Positions 8,015-17,352 of a DNA stretch of 42,663 nucleotides are shown piece by piece. Position numbers and translations under genes: made by a program. Below the pieces are notes generated by a model. That model worked only from the letters and a program-made list of their open reading frames with translations, made no database searches and had not been told where the DNA came from. Source of the DNA: Phycisphaerae bacterium (lineage in GTDB: Bacteria; Planctomycetota; Phycisphaerae; UBA1845); contig JAJDDP010000173.1 in the NCBI GenBank assembly GCA_029260235.1, forward strand, positions 1-42,663, in the 5' to 3' direction. Numbering within the stretch: the first letter of the stretch is position 1; every line of letters begins with the position of its first letter.

Positions 8015-10231
8015 CTACAACTCAGTCATGTAAATTACGCCACGCGGACAAGCCGTCGCACAGACCCCGCAACCCTTGCAATAGCTGGCGTCAAAACGAT
8101 AACCGTCTCCGTCGCGGAGCAAGATGCCCTCGGGACAGTATTCCAGACAGCGGTCGCAGGTATTGCAGACTCCGCAGCTAAAGCAGCGGTTCGCCTCCTG
8201 AACTGCCGGCTGGATCTCCCGTTCTTCTGCGAAACCGTGCCGCACTTCAGCGAATGATCGGCGCCTGGTTTGGGGTTCCAGCATAATTGTTTTCTGACGG
8301 GGATCGTGGGCGAACACATGCGTCGTGATGTAATCGGGAGACGCGGTCGGCTCTGCTGGTGGAGGGAACAAATCCTCACCCGAGAGCGTACGGTGAATGT
8401 GCCACGCAGCCCTGCGCCCGCTGCCGATGGCGGCTGACACCGTGCCTTCGTTGGTTGCAAAATCACCTCCGGCAAACAGTGGGGCGCCGGTCAGGCCCAA
8501 GAGTTGGCCCTCCTCGTGGATGGCTGATCCTTCGGGCAAGATGGATGTATCCATCGATTGGCCAAGCGCCAGTATGATGCGGTCGCACGATAGATCGAAT
8601 TGTGATCCCTCTCTCACATCGGGTTCGGGTCTTGGTCGCCCGGAATCGTCCGGCTTCCCGAGGATCATGCGTTGGCAGGTTAGCGCAAAGCCGGTGCTGT
8701 TCTTGGCTAACCGCAAGGGCATGACCAGCTCGTCGAGGATGATTCCCTCTTCGATCGATTCTTCGATTTCTTCCGTGATGGCCGGCATTTCGTTGCGTGT
8801 TCGCCGGTAGACGATGTGTACTGTCTTAGCTCCGACGCGGAGGGCGGATCGGGCGGCATCGACGGCTGTGTTGCCTCCGCCGATGACGACTACCCGCTGG
8901 CCGTCGAGGCGGACATCGCTGGCTCGCACTCGGTCAAGAAAGGCGATGCCTTGTTCGATGTGGTCCGCTCCGGCATTGCCCAGATCGAGTGTACGCGCAT
9001 CTTGCAGGCCGGTGGCCACGAAAACGGCGGCGAACTCGTGCGTCAGACGCAGCAAGTCATCTCGGCTGAGGAACTGACCAGCATGCACCTGAACGCCATG
9101 CTCGAGGATGTACTTTATCTCGCCGTCGAGGACTTCGCGCGGAAGACGATAGGCTGGAATGCCGGTCCGCATGACGCCGCCCAGCTCTTGGTCGCCTTCA
9201 AAGAGGGTAACGGCATACCCCAAACGGGCGAGATGGTAGACGGTGCTAAGACCGGCCGGGCCGGACCCCACGACGCCAATGTGGATGCCACGCCACGGTT
9301 TTGTCGGAGCGGGCTTGGCCCCATGATCGGCTGCGTGGCGTTCGATGTCGCGGATGTTGACTGACTCGTCGAACTCGTTCCGGTTGCAAGAGTCCATGCA
9401 AGGCCCGGGGCAGACGCGACCACAGATTCCTGGCAGCGGGGACGATTCCAGCAGGATGCTCATCGCCAGGTCACAATCATCTTTCCCTACAGCTTCGACG
9501 AATCCGCGCACATCGTTGCCAGCGGGGCAGCCCTGATTGCAAGGTGGGGTCAGGTGTTGCCGTTCGGGTTTCCGCGTCGCCCAGGATCCGGTCTTGATCC
9601 GGGGCATGCCGCCGACAGTCTTGTCGAGCAGACTGGTCACCGGCGTGCCATTCGCTGAATCGGCGAGTTTTTCGATCTGGCCGGGCAAGGTCGCGACCTG
9701 GACGTGCGCGTAGGCTTGCTCGGCACTCTTGACGTTGGACCCGCCGAAGTTGAAATGCTCCAAGGCAGCGAGCACTTCATCACAGGGCAGGTCGAACACT
9801 TTGGCAATGGCACCGGCGATCGTGGTGTTGACGATCGGAACGGTGCGGGTTCCAAGCCCGTTATCGACGGCGATGCTGGTTGCATCCAGGGTGGCTACCC
9901 GGCGCCCGGCGAAAAGCTCGCCAAAACTGTCCGGGGTGTCCGGCGTGTTGATGATGATCCATCCGTCCGGGTTCATCGTTGAGGCGATGCCGGGCACGAT
10001 CAGCGTACGGTCCAGTATGATGATGTGATTCGGGGCGTACACTTGGTTGTGGTTGGTGATTTCCTTCTCGTCGATCCGAACAAACGCCTGCAAAGGTGCC
10101 CCGGATCGCTCGGCGGCATAGACCCCGAATGCCTGCACATACTTTCCCTTGAGGAAATAAGTCGTGGCAATCAGCTTGGCCAGAGTCACGCCACCCTGTC
10201 CGCCGCGCCCGCAGATCGTGATTTCCATCAT
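8015..10231 (-). CDS. Fused PorG / GltD-like NAD(P)H flavoprotein / PorD ferredoxin protein
   Basis: The 738 residues contain three normally separate modules. Residues 1-185 are the POR gamma subunit (ICGRGGQGGVTLAKLIA, FGVYAAERSGAP, FNFGGSNVKSAEQAY). Residues about 225-630 are a GltD/PreT-type flavoprotein: an N-terminal cysteine-rich region (CNQGCPAGNDV, CGRVCPGPCMDSCNR) likely binding Fe-S clusters, an FAD fold (GVVGSGPAGLSTVYHLARLG), an NAD(P)H fold (VVVIGGGNTAVDAARSALR) and an FAD closing motif (LFAGGDF). Residues about 685-738 hold a delta-type ferredoxin with two cluster motifs (CNTCDRCLEYCP and CKGCGVCATACP). Electrons from pyruvate could thus pass directly to NAD(P)+ without free ferredoxin, or the reverse; this is inference. 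It is the first gene of the operon, with GAGGG 7 nt before ATG. Confidence 0.9.
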   Translation of the reverse strand: MMEITICGRGGQGGVTLAKLIATTYFLKGKYVQAFGVYAAERSGAPLQAFVRIDEKEITNHNQVYAPNHIIILDRTLIVPGIASTMNPDGWIIINTPDTPDSFGELFAGRRVATLDATSIAVDNGLGTRTVPIVNTTIAGAIAKVFDLPCDEVLAALEHFNFGGSNVKSAEQAYAHVQVATLPGQIEKLADSANGTPVTSLLDKTVGGMPRIKTGSWATRKPERQHLTPPCNQGCPAGNDVRGFVEAVGKDDCDLAMSILLESSPLPGICGRVCPGPCMDSCNRNEFDESVNIRDIERHAADHGAKPAPTKPWRGIHIGVVGSGPAGLSTVYHLARLGYAVTLFEGDQELGGVMRTGIPAYRLPREVLDGEIKYILEHGVQVHAGQFLSRDDLLRLTHEFAAVFVATGLQDARTLDLGNAGADHIEQGIAFLDRVRASDVRLDGQRVVVIGGGNTAVDAARSALRVGAKTVHIVYRRTRNEMPAITEEIEESIEEGIILDELVMPLRLAKNSTGFALTCQRMILGKPDDSGRPRPEPDVREGSQFDLSCDRIILALGQSMDTSILPEGSAIHEEGQLLGLTGAPLFAGGDFATNEGTVSAAIGSGRRAAWHIHRTLSGEDLFPPPAEPTASPDYITTHVFAHDPRQKTIMLEPQTRRRSFAEVRHGFAEEREIQPAVQEANRCFSCGVCNTCDRCLEYCPEGILLRDGDGYRFDASYCKGCGVCATACPRGVIYMTEL

Positions 10232-10273
10232 TTCTGCACCCTCATTCGGATTTGTTGGCTATTGAAGGTCGCG

Positions 10274-10289
10274 GCCTGACCGGTCAGGC
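10274..10289. promoter_or_regulatory. 16-bp perfect palindrome upstream of the por operon
   Basis: GCCTGACCGGTCAGGC is fully self-complementary and lies 43 bp before the start of the PorG fusion gene. It has the size and symmetry of a dimeric repressor or activator site. The bound protein is unknown. The rest of the gap (10232-10471) shows no gene. Confidence 0.4.
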
Positions 10290-10471
10290 GCAGGACGCTA
10301 CACCGTTCGCTCTGCTCTAAGAACAAGCAAGATGCGTTCCAATCCCGCCTACATCGAGGCGATTGGCTGAATTGGCTCATCTCGGCGCTGAGGGAATGAT
10401 CGATCAGACGGCGTTGAAGCCGACCATGCCCGTGCGGTAGAGAAGCGGGTGAATCTGCGGACCACGAACAG

Positions 10472-11356
10472 CTAGTGGCGGCGTTCCGTGGGCTTGTCGG
10501 TTCGGAGCGACTCTAGGTAGCGCCCCTGTCGGCCGTGGGCGGCGGTGCGAATGATGAATTCGCACAACTCCTTCACGTTGTCGTCAACATTGGCCTCTGC
10601 GAGGATATCACTGGCGATCGAGCGAATAGGGCGACCGCTCAGGCGGGCACGCTTTGAGTACATGTCGACGAATGCGTTCTTGATGTTGGCAATCCCCTCT
10701 TCCGAAAACCCGTGGCGTTTCAAGCCAACATGATTGATGAACCTGACCCGACCGTGGGTTCTAGCGGCCACAAAAATCATGAACGGCGGCACGTCGGCGG
10801 TCACCCGGGTCAGCCCGCCAATCATGGCATGTCGGCCAATGGTGACGAAGTGGTGGACGGCTGATTGTCCTCCGAAGGTGACATGATCTTCAACTACGAC
10901 GTGGCCTGCCAAGGCGACGTTGTTGGCGATGATGCAGCCGTTACCCACTGTGCAATCATGGGCGATGTGTACTCCCACGAGCAGATGGTTGTTGTTGCCG
11001 ATGCGTGTGTAGGAGCCGCCACTCCCAGTGCCCGGGTGGGCGGTGACCTGCTCGCGAAATACGTTGTTGTTGCCGATCTCCAGAAATGTTTTCTCGCCCC
11101 GATACTTGAGATCCTGGGGTGACATCCCTATCACAGCGTTCGGGAAGAATTCGCAATCGCTGCCCACGGTAGTGTACCCATCTATGGTGACGCGGTGATG
11201 CAATCGGCAGCCGTCGCCCAGCACCACGTTCGGGCCAACCAAACTGTACGGGCCGACATAGACATTCTCGCCCAGCTGCGCGCCGGGAGCTACCAAGGCT
11301 GTGGGATGAATGCCCACGGGGGCTGGCTCATCCAATAGTTGTTCCTGCTGTTCCAT
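10472..11356 (-). CDS. lpxA: UDP-N-acetylglucosamine O-acyltransferase
   Basis: LpxA performs the first lipid A step, transferring a 3-hydroxyacyl chain from ACP to UDP-GlcNAc in the cytoplasm. The 294-residue protein begins with the left-handed beta-helix hexapeptide repeat (IHPTALVAPGAQLGENVYVG and onward). It contains GVHIAHDC with the catalytic histidine region, and HFVTIGRHAMIGGLTRV. A C-terminal helical domain follows. It is about 30 residues longer than the typical enzyme, split between an N-terminal lead and a charged tail. The gene starts 8 nt after lpxC-fabZ on the same strand, so the two form an operon. LpxD is not in the window. Confidence 0.93.
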   Translation of the reverse strand: MEQQEQLLDEPAPVGIHPTALVAPGAQLGENVYVGPYSLVGPNVVLGDGCRLHHRVTIDGYTTVGSDCEFFPNAVIGMSPQDLKYRGEKTFLEIGNNNVFREQVTAHPGTGSGGSYTRIGNNNHLLVGVHIAHDCTVGNGCIIANNVALAGHVVVEDHVTFGGQSAVHHFVTIGRHAMIGGLTRVTADVPPFMIFVAARTHGRVRFINHVGLKRHGFSEEGIANIKNAFVDMYSKRARLSGRPIRSIASDILAEANVDDNVKELCEFIIRTAAHGRQGRYLESLRTDKPTERRH

Positions 11357-11364
11357 CAGATTCC

Positions 11365-12678
11365 TTACCCGTCCGCATCCGTGAGCATGAACTTAATGAC
11401 CGCTTCTGCAACCAAGTCATCCCCGACTTTGGCCGATGTGCGGACGTGCCCGCTACGAGACTTCACTCGAATGGCTTCTGCTATCAGCACCAGTTGGTCT
11501 CCCGGCGTCACCGTGCGCCGGAACTTTACCTTGTCGAGACTCAGCAGAACAGCCACCTTGCCTTTGTGTTCCAATTCCTGCGAGAGCAAAATTCCGCCCA
11601 TTTGAGCCATGGCTTCGATGATCAAGACGCCTGGCATGATGGGTTGGCCTGGGTAGTGCCCCTGGAAAAACGGCTCGTTGACGGTCACATTCTTGATGCC
11701 CACCGCACGTTGGCTGCCGTCTACTTCGATGATGCGATCGACCATTAGGAAAGGGAATCGATGCGGCAGGATTCGCTTTACGTCACGGATGTCGAGTGTC
11801 GGGTTGCCCAGCAGTCGCCTGCGCTGACCTTCACGAATTGATCGACGAAACTGGCGTACCAATTCGTGGTTCAAGCTATGGCCTGACTTGCGGGCGAAGA
11901 TCCGACCTACGATAGGCTGGCCCAGCAGATACAAGTCGCCGATGAGGTCAAGAATCTTGTGACGGACACATTCATCCGGAAATCGAAGCTCATTCTCGAT
12001 CGGCCCGTCCTCGCCGAATACCAAAATGTCGTCATAGGTCAGATGCATGCCCAGGCCCGCAGAGCGAAGTGCTGCGGCTTCACTTTCCAGCACAAAAGTA
12101 CGGGCAGGGGCGATGTCGCGCACAAAAACATCGGGCGTCATCTGGATGGTATGTCGCTGGTGACGGATCGGGCCTTGGTCCCCATAATCCAGATCATAAT
12201 GGATTTCCAGGGTATCCTGCTCCTGCGATAGGGGAGGTAGAGCCACCAGTTCGCTGCCGCCGTCCACGACGCGCACGGTTTCGCTGATGGTGAACACATC
12301 GCGCTGGTCACCCTGAGTAGTGATGCCCGCTTCCTCCAGCTTGCGGACAAACGGCAAACAACTCCCATCGGCAGCCGGCAATTCATCGCCCGCCAGCTCG
12401 ATGATCAGATTATCGACCTGCATGCCCGAGCAGGCACTGAGCAGGTGCTCGACCGTCTCAATCGACACGGTGCCGTTTTGGAGGGAGGTCCGTCGTGATC
12501 TCTTGGTAACGTTTTCAACCAAGGCGTCGATGCGGATCGGTTCCCGCTGATCGGTGCGAACAAAGGTGATGCCGCTGCCCGATTCCGCGGGTCTCAGACG
12601 TACGATGGCAGGGCAGCCGGTAAACAGGCCCTTGCCTTCGAACTCAACAGGGTGGTCGATGGTCTGTTGCAACCTCAA
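11365..12678 (-). CDS. lpxC: Bifunctional UDP-3-O-acyl-N-acetylglucosamine deacetylase / 3-hydroxyacyl-ACP dehydratase
   Basis: The N-terminal 285 or so residues are LpxC, the committed Zn-dependent deacetylase of lipid A synthesis, with ligand and catalytic motifs TVEHLLSA, RHKILDLIGD and SGHSLNHE. The C-terminal 145 or so residues are FabZ (LPHRFPFLMVDRI, GHYPGQPIMPG, EAMAQ), the fatty-acid dehydratase that competes for the same hydroxyacyl-ACP pool. The fusion is known from Bacteroidetes and some other phyla. I chose TTG 12678 because GGAG lies 6 nt upstream, the product then starts directly at the LpxC fold, and a possible -10 box lies at 12746-12751. An upstream TTG at 12756 would add 26 unrelated residues. 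lpxA follows after 8 nt. Confidence 0.92.
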   Translation of the reverse strand: MRLQQTIDHPVEFEGKGLFTGCPAIVRLRPAESGSGITFVRTDQREPIRIDALVENVTKRSRRTSLQNGTVSIETVEHLLSACSGMQVDNLIIELAGDELPAADGSCLPFVRKLEEAGITTQGDQRDVFTISETVRVVDGGSELVALPPLSQEQDTLEIHYDLDYGDQGPIRHQRHTIQMTPDVFVRDIAPARTFVLESEAAALRSAGLGMHLTYDDILVFGEDGPIENELRFPDECVRHKILDLIGDLYLLGQPIVGRIFARKSGHSLNHELVRQFRRSIREGQRRRLLGNPTLDIRDVKRILPHRFPFLMVDRIIEVDGSQRAVGIKNVTVNEPFFQGHYPGQPIMPGVLIIEAMAQMGGILLSQELEHKGKVAVLLSLDKVKFRRTVTPGDQLVLIAEAIRVKSRSGHVRTSAKVGDDLVAEAVIKFMLTDADG

Positions 12679-12745
12679 ACGAATCTCCAGAACAATCGCG
12701 CACCGCCCGAAACGAATCTGCGCAGTTCCCACGTCGAATCCAAGG

Positions 12746-12774
12746 ATTATCCACAAGATCGCTTCTTCCGCAAA
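12746..12774 (-). promoter_or_regulatory. Possible sigma-70 promoter for lpxC-fabZ-lpxA
   Basis: On the minus strand TTTGCG (12769-12774) and GATAAT (12746-12751) are separated by 17 nt. The -10 box is good and the -35 box weak. Transcription would begin near 12738, about 60 nt before the chosen TTG start. On the other strand TTGCGG (12868-12873), 17 nt, TACACT (12891-12896) could serve hydA, but it is weaker. Confidence 0.35.
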
Positions 12775-12981
12775 CTACCCGTCCCATCCAACGGTCCATC
12801 CGCCCACTTGGGGCGGGCTTTGGGCTGGTCAGACGGTCGACCATCCGATTTGGCGCTAGGCTCAGTTTTGCGGAGCTCAGCAGGTGTCGGTACACTTTAC
12901 TGGCCGTCACTACGCTGTAATCGGTACAGAGCCGGTTGAATCGTCAGGTGCTGGCAGGTCAGCGCCGACCAAGGAGACACC

Positions 12982-14379
12982 ATGAAATTCGACACGATCA
13001 TCCAAGGCGGAAAACTAGTCTCAGCCACAGAGACAACCAGGGCGGACATCGGCATCCGCGGTGAGAAAATTGCGGCCATCGGCGTTGGCCTAGCCAAGGG
13101 CAACGGCCAAGGAGCGAAGATCATCGATGCGAAGGGGCGGTATGTGATCCCCGGCGGGATTGACGTCCACGTGCATCTGGAATTGCCTTTCTGTGGCACG
13201 ACTTCATCGGACAACTACGATTCGGGCACGAAGGCGGCTGCTTGCGGAGGCGTGACCTCGCTGATCGACTTTGCGATCCCCTATGGCAAGGAATCCGTGC
13301 AGCAAGCGGTCGATAATTGGCATGCCCGGGCTGAGGGCAAAGCATGCATCGACTACTCATTCCACGCAGCCATCACCGACTGGGCGCGCCACAGCAAAGA
13401 AATCGACAAGATCATGGACCAGGGGATTCCCACATTCAAGGAATTCATGATCTATGCTGCTCAGGGCTGGCAGTCGGACGACGACGCCGTGTTTGGTGCG
13501 TTGGAGATGCTTCGGGAAAGAAACGGCATGCTCTGTGTCCACGCTGAGTCCAGCAAAGTCTTGGACGCCCTGATCGCCAAGTACCACAACAAGAAGGACA
13601 TGAAGACATACGGCGCCCGGCTGCACACCATGACCAGGCCTCATTACATCGAAGCAGAGGCGATAGAACGGGCCATCCATTGGGCGAGAGTCACCGGCGG
13701 AAAACTCTTCATCGTCCACATGAGCACAGCCCAAGGCGCAGATCTGGTCAAGAGAGCCCAGAGCGAGGGCGTGCAAGTGCTTGCTGAAACTTGTGCTCAG
13801 TATCTGGTGCTGGATGACAGCGTCTTTGCGAACAAGGACGGCCACCTCTTCGCCTGCCAGCCGCAGGTCAAACGCCCCAAGGATCAGAAGCGTCTATGGG
13901 CGGGCCTCAAGGATGGCGAAGTCTGTTCGGTATCAACCGACACGTGTACCTTCACGACGAAGCAGAAGGCGACCTGGAAGGGCGACTTCACGAAAATACC
14001 CATGGGCATGCCGGGACTGGAAACGTTGCTGCCCATTGTGTACACCCACGGCGTTTTGAAACGACGCCTGACGGTGAACCAATGGGTAGACAAGTGCTGC
14101 ACGTCGCCAGCCAAGGTGATGGGCATGTTCCCCCGCAAGGGTATTCTGCGGATCGGCAGTGACGCGGACATCGCGGTGATTCATCCGACCAAGAAACGTA
14201 AAGTCGATTGGCGAAAGATGGAGACCAACAGCGATTGGAATCCTTACCAAGGGTGGCAGTTGGCTGGAGCTGCCGAGCACACGCTCAGCCGTGGAACTCA
14301 AATCGTCAAGAACTACAAGTTCATCGGCAGGAACGGACACGGGCAGTTTATCAAGCGCTCCAATCCAGGGATGAAATAG
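12982..14379 (+). CDS. hydA: Dihydropyrimidinase
   Basis: This enzyme hydrolyses 5,6-dihydrouracil or dihydrothymine to the N-carbamoyl beta-amino acid, step two of reductive pyrimidine breakdown. The 465 residues show the amidohydrolase fold: HVHLE metal ligands (GGIDVHVHLE), the lysine that becomes carbamylated in TFKEFMIY, histidines in CVHAES and FIVHMS, and the metal aspartate in STDTCTFT. The usual SDHCPF motif reads STDTCTF here, keeping the aspartate. ATG 12982 has AAGGAG 6 nt upstream. preT and preA follow on the same strand, supplying step one. Hydantoinase activity is an alternative for this family, but the neighbours favour dihydropyrimidines. Confidence 0.93.
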   Translation: MKFDTIIQGGKLVSATETTRADIGIRGEKIAAIGVGLAKGNGQGAKIIDAKGRYVIPGGIDVHVHLELPFCGTTSSDNYDSGTKAAACGGVTSLIDFAIPYGKESVQQAVDNWHARAEGKACIDYSFHAAITDWARHSKEIDKIMDQGIPTFKEFMIYAAQGWQSDDDAVFGALEMLRERNGMLCVHAESSKVLDALIAKYHNKKDMKTYGARLHTMTRPHYIEAEAIERAIHWARVTGGKLFIVHMSTAQGADLVKRAQSEGVQVLAETCAQYLVLDDSVFANKDGHLFACQPQVKRPKDQKRLWAGLKDGEVCSVSTDTCTFTTKQKATWKGDFTKIPMGMPGLETLLPIVYTHGVLKRRLTVNQWVDKCCTSPAKVMGMFPRKGILRIGSDADIAVIHPTKKRKVDWRKMETNSDWNPYQGWQLAGAAEHTLSRGTQIVKNYKFIGRNGHGQFIKRSNPGMK

Positions 14380-14457
14380 GCGTTCCAATGAGCTGGGCGA
14401 GGGGATCGGGAACGAACCTGATCGAGCTCCCGCTATCCTTCAACCGAACGAGAAGCC

Positions 14458-15795
14458 ATGGCTAAGACTGCGACCAAACCAAGTCTGAAGAAATTGAAAC
14501 AGAATTTCGCCGAGGTACACCCTCCACTGGCGTCCGACGAAGCCCGCGCCGAGGCAGCTCGCTGTTTGTACTGCTTCGACGCCCCGTGCATTCGGGCGTG
14601 TCCGACCCATATCGACATCCCCAGTTTCATTCGCAAGATATCCCACGACGACCTTCTCGGCTCCGCAAAGACGATTCTAGACGCAAACATCTTCGGCGGA
14701 TCGTGCGCTCGCGTTTGCCCCACCGATGTGCTGTGTGAAGGGGCATGCGTGGACAACACCTTGCTCAAAGATCCTGTTCAGATAGGCAGATTGCAGCGGT
14801 TTGCATGTGATGCCGCTGAGGCTGCCGAGGTTCAGTTCTATCATCCCGGCCAATCCACGGGGAGGTCGGTGGCCATCATCGGTGCCGGACCCGCCGGTCT
14901 AACCTGTGCGCATGATCTGCGCAAGGCGGGACATCGTGTGACGATGCTTGAGGCGAGAAGCGTTGCCGGTGGCCTGAACACGGTTGGAATCGCCGCCTAC
15001 AAGATGCCCACCGAGTACGCCTTGTCCGAAGTTGACCGCATCCTCAGGATGGAAATCGACTTGCGCCTCAAGCATCCCGTCGGTGGGTCCGCTCTGGCTG
15101 GATTACTGGAAGAACATGACGCCGTTTTCCTAGCCATCGGATTGGGCCAAACGGCGCCGTTGGGCATTCCAGGAGAGAATCTCAAGGGTGTCCATGAGTC
15201 CTTGGAATTCATCTCCCAGACGCACACCGTGGCGCTGACCAAATGCCCGATTGGCAGGCAAGTGGTGGTCATCGGCGGCGGCAACACAGCCATCGACGCC
15301 GCCAACGCAGCCATCCGGCTCGGCGCCGAATCGGTGACCATTGCCTATCGCCGGGACGAGGCATCGATGCCGGCATTCACGCATGAATACGAGTTGGCCC
15401 TTGATAGTGGCGTGCGATTTGAATGGCTGAGCAAGCCCAAACGAATCATCGGCAAGGCCGGCGAAGTCTCAGGCCTGCGCTGCATACGGACACGGCTTGA
15501 CGGCAAGGGGAGGAAAGCCAAGGTAGTTGCTGTTGGGAAGTCTGATTTCACCATTCCCTGCGACATGGTCATCAAGGCACTCGGGCAAGAGGTGTTGCAT
15601 GACTTCCTGAGCGCGATTCCCAAACTGAAATTGGACAAGAAGGGCAGGGTGGTAGTTGACCCCGAGACGGGGGCGACCTCCATACCCAAGCTGTTCGCCG
15701 GCGGTGATTGTCAAAAGGATGCCGGCGAAGAGGTCGTCAACGCTGTACAGACCGGCAAGATTGGAGCGGCTGGCATCAACAAGATGTTGACTTAG
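14458..15795 (+). CDS. preT: NAD-dependent dihydropyrimidine dehydrogenase, PreT subunit
   Basis: PreT is the NADH-side flavoprotein of bacterial dihydropyrimidine dehydrogenase, related to the small subunit of glutamate synthase. The 445 residues start with a cysteine-rich Fe-S region (CLYCFDAPCIRACPTHIDIP, CARVCPTDVLCEGAC). An FAD fold (VAIIGAGPAGLTCAHDLRKA), an NAD(P)H fold (VVVIGGGNTAIDAANAAIRL) and the closing motif LFAGGDC follow. It lies between hydA (78 nt upstream) and preA (76 nt downstream). The middle part of the POR fusion protein in this window is a relative of this protein. Confidence 0.9.
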   Translation: MAKTATKPSLKKLKQNFAEVHPPLASDEARAEAARCLYCFDAPCIRACPTHIDIPSFIRKISHDDLLGSAKTILDANIFGGSCARVCPTDVLCEGACVDNTLLKDPVQIGRLQRFACDAAEAAEVQFYHPGQSTGRSVAIIGAGPAGLTCAHDLRKAGHRVTMLEARSVAGGLNTVGIAAYKMPTEYALSEVDRILRMEIDLRLKHPVGGSALAGLLEEHDAVFLAIGLGQTAPLGIPGENLKGVHESLEFISQTHTVALTKCPIGRQVVVIGGGNTAIDAANAAIRLGAESVTIAYRRDEASMPAFTHEYELALDSGVRFEWLSKPKRIIGKAGEVSGLRCIRTRLDGKGRKAKVVAVGKSDFTIPCDMVIKALGQEVLHDFLSAIPKLKLDKKGRVVVDPETGATSIPKLFAGGDCQKDAGEEVVNAVQTGKIGAAGINKMLT

Positions 15796-15871
15796 GATTG
15801 ATTAGCCTCTCCTTGCAGAATTGAATGATAGCAGAGCAACTGGATCAAATTGAATCCATGAAGGCAAAGCA

Positions 15872-17284
15872 ATGAATGATCGTTCCCAACATGACGCCCA
15901 GGCCATTGATCTCTCCATTGAATTCTGCGGCGTCAAAGCGCCCAACCCGTTTTGGCTGGCTTCTGCACCGCCGACCAATTCTGAGTATCAAATCCGCAGG
16001 GCGTTTGAGGCTGGCTGGGGCGGGGCGGTCTGGAAAACGATCAACCAGGAGCCAATCGTCAACGTGTCTTCTCGATACGGGGCCATCGACTACGACGGCC
16101 GGAAGATCGTCGGGCTGAACAACATTGAGCTGATCACCGACCGTACTTTGGAGGTCAACCTCCGCGAGATCGCCAACGTCAAACGAGATTTTCCGGGCCA
16201 CGCACTCTTCGTCTCCCTGATGGTCGAATCCAAGCGTGAGGTGTGGCACGACATCGTCAAGCAAACCGAAGATGCCGGCGCCGACGGCCTGGAATTGAAT
16301 TTCGGCTGCCCACATGGCATGAGCGAGCGGGGCATGGGTGCCGCCGTAGGGCAAGTGCCCGAGTACACCCAAATGATCGTCGAATGGGTTAAGGAAGTCG
16401 CCCGCACACCGGTGATCGTCAAGCTGACGCCCAACATTACCGATGTCCGAGCGACGGGCAGAGCTGCCAAACAAGGCGGAGCCGACGCCATCTCCCTCAT
16501 CAACACCATCAACTCAGTTATGGGTGTGGACCTCGATACGCTCTGCCCCAAGCCGGAGGTGGGCGGCCTGGGCAGTCATGGCGGTTATTGCGGCCCAGCC
16601 GTCAAGCCGATCGCCTTGCACATGGTGTCCCAGATTGCCTCCGATCCGGAGATTCGACTGCCTATCAGTGGCATCGGGGGCATCCAGACCTGGCAAGACG
16701 CCACCGAGCACATGTTGCTCGGTGCAGGTAGCGTGCAGGTCTGCACAGCTGTGATGCATTATGGCTTCCGCATCGTCGAAGAAATGATCAGCGGCATGTC
16801 CAATTGGATGCGCAAGCAGGGCTACCACAGCCCTGCCGAGTTCGTGGGGGCGTCTACTGACAGGATCCGCACCTGGAACGAGTTGGACCTCAATCACAAG
16901 GTCGTGGCTGAGATTGACGAAGATAAGTGCATCAATTGCGGGCTGTGCTATATTGCGTGTGAGGATGGGTGTCACCAGTCGATCAACATCGAGCAGGTAC
17001 CCGAGAAGGAGTTTCTCAAGGCCCACAAGGATGGCGTCGACCGAACTTTCTTGAGCGGCACGCAGCGGTATGTGCATGGAGCAGGTGAGGGCTACGTCAA
17101 CCGATTCACCATCAACCAGGAGACATGCGTCGGATGCAACATGTGCTCACTGATTTGCCCCGTGGCCGACTGCATTACCATGATCCAGATTGACAACGGC
17201 AAAGCGCCGATGAATTATCAGCAATACCAAGAAGGACTGGCGGCTGGGACGATCAGCAAGATCGAACCCCCTCAACACGCTTAA
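15872..17284 (+). CDS. preA: NAD-dependent dihydropyrimidine dehydrogenase, PreA subunit
   Basis: PreA binds FMN and reduces uracil or thymine to the 5,6-dihydro form, with electrons passed from PreT through Fe-S clusters. Residues about 10-330 are the dihydroorotate-dehydrogenase-like barrel (CGVKAPNPFWLASAPPT, LNFGCPHGMSERGMG, VKLTPNITD, GIGGIQTWQDATEHMLLGA). The C-terminal 120 residues form a ferredoxin-like domain with CINCGLCYIACEDGCH and CVGCNMCSLICPVADC. It has 470 residues, a normal length. ATG 15872 has AAGG 7 nt upstream. No beta-ureidopropionase is present in the window, so the third breakdown step must be encoded elsewhere. Confidence 0.92.
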   Translation: MNDRSQHDAQAIDLSIEFCGVKAPNPFWLASAPPTNSEYQIRRAFEAGWGGAVWKTINQEPIVNVSSRYGAIDYDGRKIVGLNNIELITDRTLEVNLREIANVKRDFPGHALFVSLMVESKREVWHDIVKQTEDAGADGLELNFGCPHGMSERGMGAAVGQVPEYTQMIVEWVKEVARTPVIVKLTPNITDVRATGRAAKQGGADAISLINTINSVMGVDLDTLCPKPEVGGLGSHGGYCGPAVKPIALHMVSQIASDPEIRLPISGIGGIQTWQDATEHMLLGAGSVQVCTAVMHYGFRIVEEMISGMSNWMRKQGYHSPAEFVGASTDRIRTWNELDLNHKVVAEIDEDKCINCGLCYIACEDGCHQSINIEQVPEKEFLKAHKDGVDRTFLSGTQRYVHGAGEGYVNRFTINQETCVGCNMCSLICPVADCITMIQIDNGKAPMNYQQYQEGLAAGTISKIEPPQHA

Positions 17285-17352
17285 CGCCGACCTGGAGCAG
17301 GTTGGCCGGCGCAAGAACGATTTGCAAGAACGAGAAGACTTTGAACTTTGGG

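Noticed and set aside
7625..8257. A 210-codon plus-strand frame
   Set aside because: It is antisense to porA and the PorG fusion, which have strong motifs.
10290..10471. A short coding remnant between lpxA and the por operon
   Set aside because: Small frames are present but lack family features and ribosome binding sites.
12679..12756. A longer LpxC starting at TTG 12756
   Set aside because: It would begin upstream of the likely -10 box and add unrelated residues; TTG 12678 has GGAG at 6 nt.
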